The translations under genes were made by a program, and so were the position numbers. Under the pieces are notes generated by a model. The model did no database searches and was not told where the DNA came from. It worked only from the letters and a program-made list of their open reading frames with translations. A stretch of 64,000 bases of DNA from positions 1,879,501 to 1,943,500 of the forward strand of contig NC_013422.1 in the NCBI RefSeq assembly GCF_000024765.1. Reading direction: 5' to 3'. Below are positions 30,170 through 38,592 of this stretch, one piece after another. This stretch comes from Halothiobacillus neapolitanus c2. GTDB lineage: Bacteria > Pseudomonadota > Gammaproteobacteria > Halothiobacillales > Halothiobacillaceae. The stretch's first letter is position 1. Every line of letters starts with the position of its first letter.

Positions 30170-30907
30170 TCAACTGATAATTTCAACGACATCGGATAAC
30201 TTTGCGGGTGGCAGGCCACCATCCAGATTCAGTTGCGGGCCGCTGCTCGTCACGCCGACGCTACTGATGACCGCGCCCACGTAAGTTTGCGCCGCCTGCC
30301 CCTGACCGTTCACCGACGCGTTCGCCGTCACGGTGTAGGCCCCTGCCGGAGCAACACTGCCATCGGGCATGGTCCCATCCCAGGAAAACGTCGGTCGCGC
30401 ACTCCCTGAAACAGGTACGCTTTGCGTATCCACGACCTGTCCGCTGGCATTGGTGATCGATACCGATACACTCGTGGCCCCTGTGGGAATATCCACCGCT
30501 CCCAGAATCCCGGACGCCTTCGTCGTGCCGTCGGCAGCAGTCGAGTTGTACATATGAGCGGTATCGCCTTTGACGATGGCCGCCTTACCGACCAGGGCCG
30601 CTGCCTGCATGATCTGGCTCGACTGCAACGTCGATTGAAAACCGTTGACCGTCGTATTGAGCTGACTAATCCCTTGCAGCGAGCTGAACTGCGCAAGTTG
30701 CGCAATCATCTGGCTGTTGTCGGTGGGATTTGTCGGATCCTGATTTTGAAGCTGTGTTGTCAGCAGCTTCATGAAACTGTTCATATCGAGGGATTCTGCA
30801 CCATTGCCCGACGTACCGCTGGTGCTGTTGGCGCCACTGCCCGTCGCAGAGGAAACGGCCAATCCCAAACTGGCGTATGGGTTGGTTGCTGTCGTACTGG
30901 TTGTCAT
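30170..30907 (-). CDS. flgD: FlgD, hook-cap (hook assembly scaffold) protein
   Basis: FlgD caps the growing hook. The 245-residue protein carries the conserved N-terminal segment SFMKLLTTQLQNQDPTNP and a C-terminal region with the FlgD Ig/TUDOR-like pattern (TFSWDGTMPDGSVAPAGAYT). The first 35 residues are Ser/Thr/Gly-rich, as in other export substrates. It lies between flgC (12-base gap) and flgE. Confidence 0.95.
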   Translation of the reverse strand: MTTSTTATNPYASLGLAVSSATGSGANSTSGTSGNGAESLDMNSFMKLLTTQLQNQDPTNPTDNSQMIAQLAQFSSLQGISQLNTTVNGFQSTLQSSQIMQAAALVGKAAIVKGDTAHMYNSTAADGTTKASGILGAVDIPTGATSVSVSITNASGQVVDTQSVPVSGSARPTFSWDGTMPDGSVAPAGAYTVTANASVNGQGQAAQTYVGAVISSVGVTSSGPQLNLDGGLPPAKLSDVVEIIS

Positions 30908-30919
30908 AGTTCAGGACTC

Positions 30920-31321
30920 CTATTGGCCGAGTTGCAAGGTTCTTAGCGCCAAATTCTTGGCGGTGTCCATCATCTGCACGTTGGTTTGATAGGAGCGTGA
31001 GGCCGACAACATATTAACCATCTCTTCAACCGGATTTACGTTCGACGAATACACATAGCCATCTTTATTGGCCAGTGGATTTCCGGGTTCATACAAAGCA
31101 GGATTCGGCGCGGTGCTCTGGGTGATGCCCGACACGCGCACACCCACCCCACCGTTTTGCTCCATGACTTGCTGGAATACCGGCTCGCGGGCCTTGTAGG
31201 CATCTTCGGGTTTGGTGGCCACCGCATCCGCGTTAGCCATATTCGAGGCCGTGGCATTCAGCCGCAACGACTGCGCCGACATGGCCGAACTGGATACATT
31301 GAAAATCGAAAATAAACTCAT
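30920..31321 (-). CDS. flgC: FlgC, proximal rod protein
   Basis: FlgC is a rod subunit. The 133-residue protein starts MSLFSIFNVSSSAMSAQSLR with the signature LNATASNMANADAV and ends in the NPVEEMVNMLSASRSYQTNV helix. Length is standard, and flgB lies 13 bases upstream. Confidence 0.96.
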   Translation of the reverse strand: MSLFSIFNVSSSAMSAQSLRLNATASNMANADAVATKPEDAYKAREPVFQQVMEQNGGVGVRVSGITQSTAPNPALYEPGNPLANKDGYVYSSNVNPVEEMVNMLSASRSYQTNVQMMDTAKNLALRTLQLGQ

Positions 31322-31334
31322 GATTAATGCCTCA

Positions 31335-31733
31335 CTACTGACCGGTCAGGGCAGAATTGATGCCCTTGATCCGGCTATTGAGAAAACTCAGCGTTGTTTG
31401 ATAAGACACCGCGTTTTCAGTAAACCGTACCCGCTCACGATCCATATCGACCGTATTCCCATCCAACGCGGGCTGGTCGGGGATACGGTACAATTCTTGC
31501 GCTCCACCGTTTTCTGCCGTACCGGACAACTGCCCAGGCTGATTGTGCGCCAGCGCCAACGGCTGCCCCGCCGATCCCTGACCGGCCGCAGCCTGCAAAG
31601 CATCGTGGAACGACAGATCCCGCGCCTTGAAATTCGGCGTATCTGCATTGGCAATATTCGAGGCTAAAATCCCCATGCGCTGCGATTGGAACACCAATGC
31701 CTGACCATGGATTCCGAAAATTGAATCACTCAT
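31335..31733 (-). CDS. flgB: FlgB, proximal rod protein
   Basis: FlgB is the rod subunit at the export-apparatus end. The 132-residue product from ATG 31733 contains the rod signature RMGILASNIANADTPNFKARD and the conserved C-terminal SYQTTLSFLNSRIKGINSAL. A GGGAGG ribosome site precedes the ATG; the longer upstream open frame is not needed. First gene of flgBCDE. Confidence 0.95.
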   Translation of the reverse strand: MSDSIFGIHGQALVFQSQRMGILASNIANADTPNFKARDLSFHDALQAAAGQGSAGQPLALAHNQPGQLSGTAENGGAQELYRIPDQPALDGNTVDMDRERVRFTENAVSYQTTLSFLNSRIKGINSALTGQ

Positions 31734-31770
31734 CACGGTTACCCTCCCGCTTACTCGATGAGGAATACTT

Positions 31771-31786
31771 AGCGATAACCGTGCCA
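31771..31786 (-). promoter_or_regulatory. Sigma-54 promoter for flgB
   Basis: On the minus strand TGGCACGGTTATCGCT matches TGGCACG-N4-TTGCW with one mismatch, exact GG/GC spacing, and a predicted start near 31760, 27 bases before flgB. Confidence 0.85.
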
Positions 31787-31876
31787 ACTCAATTACACCC
31801 AGAAGACGATCAATTTCCCGCCCGACGCATTTTTTGCGTACACTAATCCTCTGTTTGGCCACACACAGATCCTTCA

Positions 31877-33151
31877 TTGAACGACATACATCTTGGCGTG
31901 CTGATATCGGCACTCGTTATTCTCATTTTGCTATCGGCGTTTTTCTCCAGTTCAGAAACTGCGCTCATCTCTCTGAACCGCTACCGAATGCGCCACCTGG
32001 CCAAGCGTGGGCACGGTGGTGCGGTGCGTGCGCAAAAACTGCTTGAAAAGCCCGATCGAATGCTCGGGCTGATTCTTCTGGGCAACAACTTCGTCAATAT
32101 TCTGGCTTCCTCGATCGCTACCGTGGTCGGTCTTCGCCTGTTTGGCGACAGCGGCCTGGCCATTGCCACCGGGGTGATGACCTTCGCCCTGCTGATTTTC
32201 GGTGAGGTCGCACCGAAAACCGCGGCGGCCGTTGCACCCGAGCGCTTCGCCTGGCCCGCCGCCTACATTTACAACTTCTTGATGAAGCCAACACTGCCCT
32301 TGATCCGGTTGATCAACCTCATGGCCAATGGACTGCTTCACCTGCTCGGGTTCAACACCAAGACCAGACAAGTCCAGGGCCTGTCAGCCGCCGAGTTGCA
32401 GACCATCGTGCGCGAGTCCAGTCAACATCTGCCCGATCAACATCAGGAATTGTTGCTGTCGGTGCTCAACCTGGAGCAGGGACAGGTCGAAGACATCATG
32501 ATCCCACGCGCGGATATCGTCGGCATCGACATCAGCGCGCCTTGGGAAGAGGTACTTGAGCAAATCAAACACCTGTCCTATAGCCGGGTGCCGGTCTATA
32601 AAGGGTCCGTCGAAAACACTATTGGCGTCATTACGGTGCGCCGTTTGTTCGGGCCACTGATGGACGGTTCGCTCACCCTCAGCCGGCTCAAACGCCTGCT
32701 GCGCGAACCCTACTATGTGCCCGAGGGAACAGCGCTAACCACCCAGCTGCTGAACTTTCAAAAGGAAAAGCGCCGCTCGGCACTGGTGGTCGACGAATAC
32801 GGCGATGTTCAGGGACTTGTCACCCTCGAAGACATCCTCGAGGAAATCGTTGGCGACTTCACCACGTCACCGGTCACCGACAACGACGTGGTTCAATCCG
32901 AAGCCGACGGCAGTTACCTGCTCAAAGGGACCATGCCCATCCGTGAAATCAACCGAGAGCTGGCCATCGAACTGCCCACACAAGAAGCCAGCACGCTCAA
33001 TGGCCTGATCATCGAACAGCTCGAAGCCCTGCCCACCGTGGGGGCTTTGGTCGATCTCGATGGCATCCGAATCATCGTCGAATCCGTACATAATCGCGCG
33101 GTCGCTACCGCACGACTGACGATTCAGAACGAACCCTCCAGCGATCACTGA
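31877..33151 (+). CDS. corB: CorB-like CNNM/CBS-domain membrane protein
   Basis: A 424-residue member of the CNNM/CorC family implicated in Mg2+ (and Co2+) transport or resistance. The N-terminal CNNM (DUF21) region has about four helices with SAFFSSSETALISLNRYR (about residues 20-37), the family signature. A CBS pair follows (about 205-330, with VVDEYGDVQGLVTLEDILEE), then a CorC-type C-terminal domain. It resembles E. coli CorB (YfjD) along its whole length. The only in-frame upstream start is TTG 31877, with no clear ribosome site, so the exact start is less certain. radA overlaps its stop by one base. Confidence 0.87.
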   Translation: MNDIHLGVLISALVILILLSAFFSSSETALISLNRYRMRHLAKRGHGGAVRAQKLLEKPDRMLGLILLGNNFVNILASSIATVVGLRLFGDSGLAIATGVMTFALLIFGEVAPKTAAAVAPERFAWPAAYIYNFLMKPTLPLIRLINLMANGLLHLLGFNTKTRQVQGLSAAELQTIVRESSQHLPDQHQELLLSVLNLEQGQVEDIMIPRADIVGIDISAPWEEVLEQIKHLSYSRVPVYKGSVENTIGVITVRRLFGPLMDGSLTLSRLKRLLREPYYVPEGTALTTQLLNFQKEKRRSALVVDEYGDVQGLVTLEDILEEIVGDFTTSPVTDNDVVQSEADGSYLLKGTMPIREINRELAIELPTQEASTLNGLIIEQLEALPTVGALVDLDGIRIIVESVHNRAVATARLTIQNEPSSDH

Positions 33152-34533
33152 TGGCGCGCGCCAAGGAAAAATCCGCCTTCGTCTGTCAGGAGTGCGGCGC
33201 CGATTTCCCCAAGTGGGCAGGCCGTTGCAGCGAATGCGGGGCATGGAACAGCCTCACCGAAATCCGCCTGCCCAGTAACGCATCGTCTGCCAGTTCACCC
33301 GGTGTCAGCGGCTATGCAGGAAGCAACCCGCAAACCACCCTGATTTCCGAAGTGCGCATCAGCGAAACGCCGAGAGAAACAACCGGGCTGGATGAACTCG
33401 ATCGCGTGTTAGGTGGCGGCTTAGTCGAAGGCTCGGTGATTCTCATTGGCGGCGATCCGGGTATTGGCAAATCAACCCTTTTGCTGCAAACCCTGCTCAC
33501 ACTGCAGGCGCATATGCCCTGCCTCTACGTGACCGGCGAGGAATCGCTGCAACAGGTCGCGTTGCGCGCCCAGCGCTTAGAAGCCGATCTTTCCGGCAAA
33601 CAAGGCCAGCTCACCTTGATGAGTGAAACATCGGTCGAGGCCATTCTGGCGCACTGCGCCCGCCAATTACCGCGATTGCTGGTGGTCGATTCCATCCAGA
33701 CCCTGCACACCGAAGGGCTCACCGCCGCACCGGGCTCGGTATCTCAATTACGCGAAGGCACGGCGCAGCTTGTCCGCTTTGCCAAACGCCACGAAGTGAC
33801 CATCTTCATTGTCGGTCATGTCACCAAGGAAGGCGCCCTGGCCGGGCCGCGCGTGCTCGAACACATGGTCGATACCGTACTTTATTTCGAGGGTGATCCC
33901 GGTGCGCGTTTTCGGGTGATTCGTGCGGTCAAGAATCGTTTTGGCGCCGCCAATGAAATCGGCGTATTCGCCATGACCGACCGCGGCCTGAAACCCGTCA
34001 CTAACCCATCCGCCATTTTTTTGTCGCGCCATGAACAACCGGTTCCCGGCAGCGTCATTACTGTCACGCGTGAAGGTACCCGCCCCTTGCTGGTCGAAGT
34101 TCAGGCGCTCGTTGCCGAACACCCCGGCGGCAACCCAAAGCGCTTGACCGTCGGCCTCGACCAGAACCGGTTAGCCATGCTGCTGGCCGTGCTGCACCGG
34201 CACGGCCAAATCGCTTTGTATGATCAGGATGTGTTTCTGAATGTGGTTGGCGGCGTGCGCGTCGCGGAAACGGCAGCCGATCTGCCCAGCCTGCTGGCGA
34301 TTCTGTCGAGCTTCCGGGCCCGGCCGCTACCGGAAGGATTGATTGTTTTTGGTGAAGTGGGACTCGCCGGTGAAATCCGCCCCGTCAGCGGCGGGCCCGA
34401 GCGCCTTGCCGAAGCCGCAAAGCACGGCTTTACCCACGCCATCGTGCCCAAAGCGAACATGCCCGCCCGCCCTATCGACGGGCTGAAGATCACCGCTGTC
34501 AGCCACCTCAATCAGGCGCTGGAACTGCTTTAA
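33151..34533 (+). CDS. radA: RadA (Sms), branch-migration DNA repair ATPase
   Basis: RadA promotes branch migration in RecA-mediated recombination. The 460-residue protein has the four parts of the family: a C4 zinc finger (CQECGADFPKWAGRCSECG, residues 10-28), a RecA-like ATPase with Walker A GGDPGIGKSTLLLQ (about residue 99), the RadA-specific KNRFGAANEIGVF motif, and a C-terminal LonP-like domain. It is translationally coupled to corB (TGATG). Confidence 0.96.
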   Translation: MARAKEKSAFVCQECGADFPKWAGRCSECGAWNSLTEIRLPSNASSASSPGVSGYAGSNPQTTLISEVRISETPRETTGLDELDRVLGGGLVEGSVILIGGDPGIGKSTLLLQTLLTLQAHMPCLYVTGEESLQQVALRAQRLEADLSGKQGQLTLMSETSVEAILAHCARQLPRLLVVDSIQTLHTEGLTAAPGSVSQLREGTAQLVRFAKRHEVTIFIVGHVTKEGALAGPRVLEHMVDTVLYFEGDPGARFRVIRAVKNRFGAANEIGVFAMTDRGLKPVTNPSAIFLSRHEQPVPGSVITVTREGTRPLLVEVQALVAEHPGGNPKRLTVGLDQNRLAMLLAVLHRHGQIALYDQDVFLNVVGGVRVAETAADLPSLLAILSSFRARPLPEGLIVFGEVGLAGEIRPVSGGPERLAEAAKHGFTHAIVPKANMPARPIDGLKITAVSHLNQALELL

Positions 34534-34586
34534 AGCTCAGCGTCTTCATAACGCCCCCGCAATAGCGGGGGCTACAAGTAGCGGAC

Positions 34587-34718
34587 TTAGTGCTGCTTCT
34601 TCTCTTTGAGCGCGTCGCCCGATTTCTTCCAGAACCACCAGAACACATACGCGGGCATACCGACGATGCCGATCATGGCCAAAACAGACAGCAGGACAAT
34701 TTGGAATTCAACGTGCAT
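34587..34718 (-). CDS. Small single-helix membrane protein (43 residues)
   Basis: Not recognised. ATG 34718 to TAA 34587 encodes 43 residues: a short polar start (MHVEFQ), one hydrophobic helix rich in Val, Ile, Met and Trp (about residues 7-28, ending YVFWWFWKK) and a basic tail (KEKKQH). This suggests an inner-membrane protein with its C-terminus in the cytoplasm. It lies alone, convergent with radA and downstream of the zinc-ribbon gene. It resembles the small accessory subunits of membrane complexes, but no partner is visible. The composition and clean frame make a real gene plausible. Confidence 0.5.
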   Translation of the reverse strand: MHVEFQIVLLSVLAMIGIVGMPAYVFWWFWKKSGDALKEKKQH

Positions 34719-34833
34719 GACTCATGTTTCCTTGTGAACAACCAAGCCCATGCAATAGGGCAATAGACACACCTTATCGAGAATTTGTGTCATTTCAACC
34801 AAGTGAAACACTTATGTATTCAACTTCGCAAAG

Positions 34834-35229
34834 TTATCCTTCCAGGAGCCTTGATAAAGCCCGTTCTGCGACATGTCGGATAACCGCTGAAGGGTGGGTT
34901 TTTGAAATGGTATCGATTCCCTGCCTGGCTTCCTTGGTATTGATTTGCATGAGCGCATCAATCGCTTGAGTACCCTGAACCACATCACTTGGCCATTGGG
35001 CAATCAGATCAAGCAGCGGCTTAACTGCTTCCGGCGCGGCCAATCCTGCTAGGGCAATCGTGGCCGACATACGCGCCTCCGACTCAGGATGGCCCAAGGC
35101 GTGAATCAGACGCGTCACATAGGGCACGTGATGAAGATACTGCTTGATGTTCGTGTGGCAATGCGGGCAGATTTCAGTGGACTCAGCCACTTTGGTAAAA
35201 CACTGTGGACAAAAAAATGTTGCAGCCAT
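34834..35229 (-). CDS. Zinc-ribbon protein with HEAT-like repeats
   Basis: A 131-residue protein, function unknown. The N-terminus holds a four-cysteine zinc ribbon (CPQC around residue 7 and CPHC around residue 22). The rest (about 32-130) is helical with HEAT/PBS-lyase-like repeats, such as HPESEARMSATIALAGLAAP and HPSAVIRHVAERALSRLL. Proteins of this type usually mediate protein contacts. I start at the ATG giving MAATFFCPQC, because the upstream extension has no ribosome site or similarity. It is divergent from the gene at 35550. Confidence 0.65.
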   Translation of the reverse strand: MAATFFCPQCFTKVAESTEICPHCHTNIKQYLHHVPYVTRLIHALGHPESEARMSATIALAGLAAPEAVKPLLDLIAQWPSDVVQGTQAIDALMQINTKEARQGIDTISKTHPSAVIRHVAERALSRLLEG

Positions 35230-35549
35230 CGTCAACACCTTATTGAGCGAGCGATTTATGAGAGGCACCCGACCCCGCAAACGATTGAAATAGGAAGTTT
35301 TTAGTGCGAACCGCCTACACTAAGCGCCTGTAAAAATCCCCGTGGAAGGGGTTTTTCGAGTACCGCTATTGAGTCACCGAGCAGTGCAAAAAACTCATAC
35401 CAAGGCTATCATTTAAGATAGCCCAGCCCAAATAAAAACAAGATGGTGCTCAAGGAGCATTGTCATTCAGCACGAAGCCAATACGGGTTGATAAAGCATG
35501 TTCAACCTGACGTTTGCATCGTCAGCAAACCCCATACGAGGAATCAACA
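35230..35549. other. Divergent intergenic region with an internal terminator and hairpins
   Basis: No protein gene seen. Besides the terminator at 35332-35356 it contains GGCTATC/GATAGCC at 35403-35422, TGCTC/GAGCA around AAG near 35445-35457, and CTGACG/CGTCAG near 35507-35525. Both flanking genes point outward, so a terminator here hints at an unannotated RNA. Confidence 0.5.
35332..35356. terminator. Terminator-type hairpin inside a divergent intergenic region
   Basis: AAAAATCCC pairs with GGGGTTTTT (one wobble pair) around a seven-base loop, with A and T runs suited to either strand. Neither flanking gene ends here. Its plan resembles the last module of array A. Confidence 0.7.
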
Positions 35550-35981
35550 ATGTACGAATTTACCTTTCTGACCTCAGATCGCGGCGAAAATTTCATCAAC
35601 CATCTGAAAACCCTCGGCATTACAGCCACTTCGCGTGTCGATCCGATTAATGAATCCGTAACGAATGTGGCCATTCCGGACGATATCGACGATAACCTGC
35701 TGGATCAGATCGAGGCATGGTATGAGGACGAGACATCCCGGAATGAGGCCGCCGCCCGCGCATTGGAAGATGATGGCGATATCGTTTCTGCGGGTATCTG
35801 GGTTCAGTTGGAAAATGGGGGCTCGAGTCTTGCTCGGGTTGATCCGAATATAATGAACCGCATTCTGACCGTGCTGACACCGGACGAACTCGGTCACTTT
35901 GTCAGCGTGATTGCCGATGCCGTCGAGCATCCGGACGTAACACCCATCTGCCACAACAAGAGCACCAGCAGCTGCGGCTGA
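35550..35981 (+). CDS. Conserved-looking acidic protein of unknown function
   Basis: Not recognised. From ATG 35550, behind GAGGA, it encodes 143 residues, soluble and acidic. An N-terminal alpha/beta segment (MYEFTFLTSDRGENFINHLK) is followed by an acidic stretch (IPDDIDDNLLDQIEAWYEDE) and a C-terminal helix (DELGHFVSVIADAVEHPD). Two cysteines lie near the end (about Cys135 and Cys142). It stands alone between a divergent zinc-ribbon gene and the convergent rnfE. The clear ribosome site and protein-like composition support a real gene. Confidence 0.6.
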   Translation: MYEFTFLTSDRGENFINHLKTLGITATSRVDPINESVTNVAIPDDIDDNLLDQIEAWYEDETSRNEAAARALEDDGDIVSAGIWVQLENGGSSLARVDPNIMNRILTVLTPDELGHFVSVIADAVEHPDVTPICHNKSTSSCG

Positions 35982-36073
35982 TCTGGCACTGATCTCTGGC
36001 CCTGATCCGGCTTGATAGCACAACTACTCGACACTGGCCTTATGATGACGAGTGCATGTGTACCCGCTCTCTT

Positions 36074-36769
36074 CTATGAAGCCGTTGCCGCCTTGGGCAG
36101 CTCCAGCGCAACAGGCTGAGCTAAACGCGCGGCTCTGCACTGTTCTATCGCCTGTTTGATGGCAATCAGGATAGCAAGCGCCATGAACGCGCCCGGCGGC
36201 AAAATCGCCAACAGGAAATGGGCTTGTTCCGGCAAAACATGAATCGTCCAATTGGCCGCCATCGGACCGAAGAGTTGCTGTGCATTCGCCAACAATGTGC
36301 CGAAACCCAGCAATTCGCGAATGACCCCCAGTGCCACGAGCACGAGACCGAAACCCAGCCCCATCATCAGCCCGTCATACAGGGACGGCAGAACCGGATT
36401 ACGAGCCGCAAAGCCCTCTACACGCGCGATAACGATGCAGTTGGTCACGATGAGCGGCAGGAAGATGCCCAGTACGTGGTAGAGCGTATTCAGGTAGGCA
36501 TTCATCCAGAGTTCGATCACGGTCACGACCGAAGCGACAACCATCACGAACACCGGCAAACGCACTTCGGGCCGCACCCAATGACGAATCACCGAAGCCA
36601 AGCCGTTGGAAACCACCATCGTCAAGATGGTCGCCATCGCCAATCCCAATGAATTGACCACGGTATTGGAGATCGCCATCATCGGACACATGCCGAGAAT
36701 CTGGACCAACCCCGGATTGTTTTTCCAGAGCCCTTGTACCGCAAGATCTCGATAGGAAATATCACTCAT
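36074..36769 (-). CDS. rnfE: RnfE, electron transport complex membrane subunit E
   Basis: A multi-spanning subunit (231 residues, about six helices) of the Rnf ferredoxin:NAD+ oxidoreductase, related to NqrD and paralogous to RnfA. The family motif GLVQILGMCPMMAISNT (about residues 20-36) contains the cysteine that, with RnfA, holds a membrane-embedded iron-sulfur centre. It overlaps the rnfG stop by eight bases and is the last gene of rnfABCDGE. Confidence 0.94.
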   Translation of the reverse strand: MSDISYRDLAVQGLWKNNPGLVQILGMCPMMAISNTVVNSLGLAMATILTMVVSNGLASVIRHWVRPEVRLPVFVMVVASVVTVIELWMNAYLNTLYHVLGIFLPLIVTNCIVIARVEGFAARNPVLPSLYDGLMMGLGFGLVLVALGVIRELLGFGTLLANAQQLFGPMAANWTIHVLPEQAHFLLAILPPGAFMALAILIAIKQAIEQCRAARLAQPVALELPKAATAS

Positions 36770-37532
36770 GGTTCACCTCTGCTGGTATGTGTGCCGCTTC
36801 TGGTTTGTCTTTTGACTCGTCATCACGTTCATTTCTGGATGAGTGGGCTGCATCAAACAATTCGGCATGATGCAAACGCACATACTCCAACACCTGATGA
36901 ATGGCACCGACGACGGCACGGGGCGTGATGGTCGCACCGCTGAACTGATCGAACACGCCGCCGTCCTTCTTCACGGCCCAGCCCTTTTCGCCCGGATTGG
37001 CGAGGCTTTTACCATCGAAGCCAAATATCCAATTTGTCTTGTTCGCTTCGATCTTGTCACCGAGGCCTGGTGTTTCGTTTTGCTTGGTCACGCGCACACC
37101 GGTGACCTTGCCTTCGCGATCGACGCCGACAATGAGTTTGATATCACCGCTATAGCCATAATGCGTAATGACCGGCAGAACGACGGCAGTTACAGTGCCA
37201 TCCTTGATTGCCCTAAAACCCACAATGCCGGCACGAATCGATTCCGACAGCCGTGTAGCCGCGTCATTGGGTTCCGGTTTCAGTGGCGGCAAGTTCAACG
37301 CTTCGGGGTCAGGCATCAAAAAGGCGGCATTCGCAGGATTATTATTGAAACTACCGGGAAGCAGAACCGCCGAGACCTGCCCGCGCAGCACCGCCAATTC
37401 GCCTTGGGCAATGCGTTCACGTGTGGCTTCCTGCGTCATCGACACCACACCAACACCCACGACAGAAAAACCACCCAGCAACAATGCCGTAATGACGATC
37501 CGGCTTTTATCCAATGAGAGCAGGCGTTTCAT
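36762..37532 (-). CDS. rnfG: RnfG, covalent-FMN subunit of the Rnf complex
   Basis: RnfG is anchored by one N-terminal helix (about residues 12-32) with a periplasmic FMN-binding domain. The ApbE target motif is DQFSGAT with SGAT at 198-201, so Thr201 is the expected FMN attachment site. A charged C-terminal tail of about 40 residues is longer than usual. An ApbE enzyme is encoded at 55449-56288. It lies between rnfD (10-base gap) and rnfE. Confidence 0.95.
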   Translation of the reverse strand: MKRLLSLDKSRIVITALLLGGFSVVGVGVVSMTQEATRERIAQGELAVLRGQVSAVLLPGSFNNNPANAAFLMPDPEALNLPPLKPEPNDAATRLSESIRAGIVGFRAIKDGTVTAVVLPVITHYGYSGDIKLIVGVDREGKVTGVRVTKQNETPGLGDKIEANKTNWIFGFDGKSLANPGEKGWAVKKDGGVFDQFSGATITPRAVVGAIHQVLEYVRLHHAELFDAAHSSRNERDDESKDKPEAAHIPAEVNHE

Positions 37533-37542
37533 ACCATCGGCC

Positions 37543-38592
37543 TCATTTTATGGGCGCCGACTTCTTATGGCCGAAAACCTTGGGCTGGCTGTAATAGTCG
37601 ATCAGCGGTACGCACAGGTTCATCAGCAAAACGGCAAAGGCAACGCCATCCGGATAACTGCCGAAGCTGCGAATCAGCACGGTCAACACGCCGATACCGA
37701 AGCCGAAAATCAGGCGGCCGCGTGGTGTCGTCGAAGCCGTCACCGGATCGGTTGCCACGAAGAATGCACCGAACACGGTCGCCCCCGTGATGAGATGAAA
37801 CAGTGGGCTGGCGTGGCGCGCCGAATCCAGCAACCACAGGAATCCGGACATCACAAGAACACCGGTGATCATCGCCACCGGAATATGCCAGCGAATGACG
37901 CCGCGCCATAAAAGAAAAGCGCCACCGGCAAGGAACGCCAGACTCAGCCACAGATTCCACGACTGAGCCAACGAAGTCCCACTGAACAGGCTTTGCGTCA
38001 CGTTGTGGATGGTGGCACCGGTGCTAAGCTGTTCCCGCGCGTGATCAAGCGGCGTAGCGACGCTAAGACCATCGTACCCCACCCCATTGGGCAACACCCC
38101 AGAAAAGGACCAGGCAAGCGACTGCATAAAGTTGAGCGCCGAGCCCGAGCTGTCGATAGCCGGCCCCCAGCGCGTCATGGGTTCTGGAAACGAAATCAGC
38201 AAAACGACGTACCCGACCATCGCCGGATTGAACAGGTTGAACCCCAGGCCGCCATACAATTGCTTGGCGACGACCACGGCAAAAACGGTGCCGAATACCG
38301 GCAACCACCACGGCCCCAGGTTGGGGAGGCACAGCGCCAAAATCCAAGCCAGCACGATGACCGATCCATCACCGATGGCTGGGCGAACCGGGCGAGCACG
38401 CAGGGTCAACATCGCCGCTTCCGCCACCAAACCAGCGATCACAGCAAGCAGAATGTTGATCAACACTCCCCATCCCAACAGGGCAATCGCGACAGCGGTA
38501 CCCGGCAACATCGCCAGCAACACGGTCAGCATGACGCGGCGGACGCTATTGGACACCTCGGGCAACGGCGCGGTTTGTGGAGAAAATTTCAT
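37543..38592 (-). CDS. rnfD: RnfD, flavinylated membrane subunit of the Rnf complex
   Basis: A 349-residue NqrB-related integral membrane protein with about nine helices. It shows YGGLGFNLFNPAMVGYV and the flavinylation-type motif DGLSVATPL around residues 174-182, where Thr180 is the probable FMN-linked residue. The second half includes GATVFGAFFVATDPVTAST, conserved in NqrB/RnfD. Its start overlaps the rnfC stop (ATGA). Confidence 0.94.
   Translation of the reverse strand: MKFSPQTAPLPEVSNSVRRVMLTVLLAMLPGTAVAIALLGWGVLINILLAVIAGLVAEAAMLTLRARPVRPAIGDGSVIVLAWILALCLPNLGPWWLPVFGTVFAVVVAKQLYGGLGFNLFNPAMVGYVVLLISFPEPMTRWGPAIDSSGSALNFMQSLAWSFSGVLPNGVGYDGLSVATPLDHAREQLSTGATIHNVTQSLFSGTSLAQSWNLWLSLAFLAGGAFLLWRGVIRWHIPVAMITGVLVMSGFLWLLDSARHASPLFHLITGATVFGAFFVATDPVTASTTPRGRLIFGFGIGVLTVLIRSFGSYPDGVAFAVLLMNLCVPLIDYYSQPKVFGHKKSAPIK

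Noticed and set aside
34553-34573. Terminator after radA
   Set aside because: GCCCCCGC/GCGGGGGC is a strong hairpin, but no T run follows on either strand, so it was not listed as a terminator.
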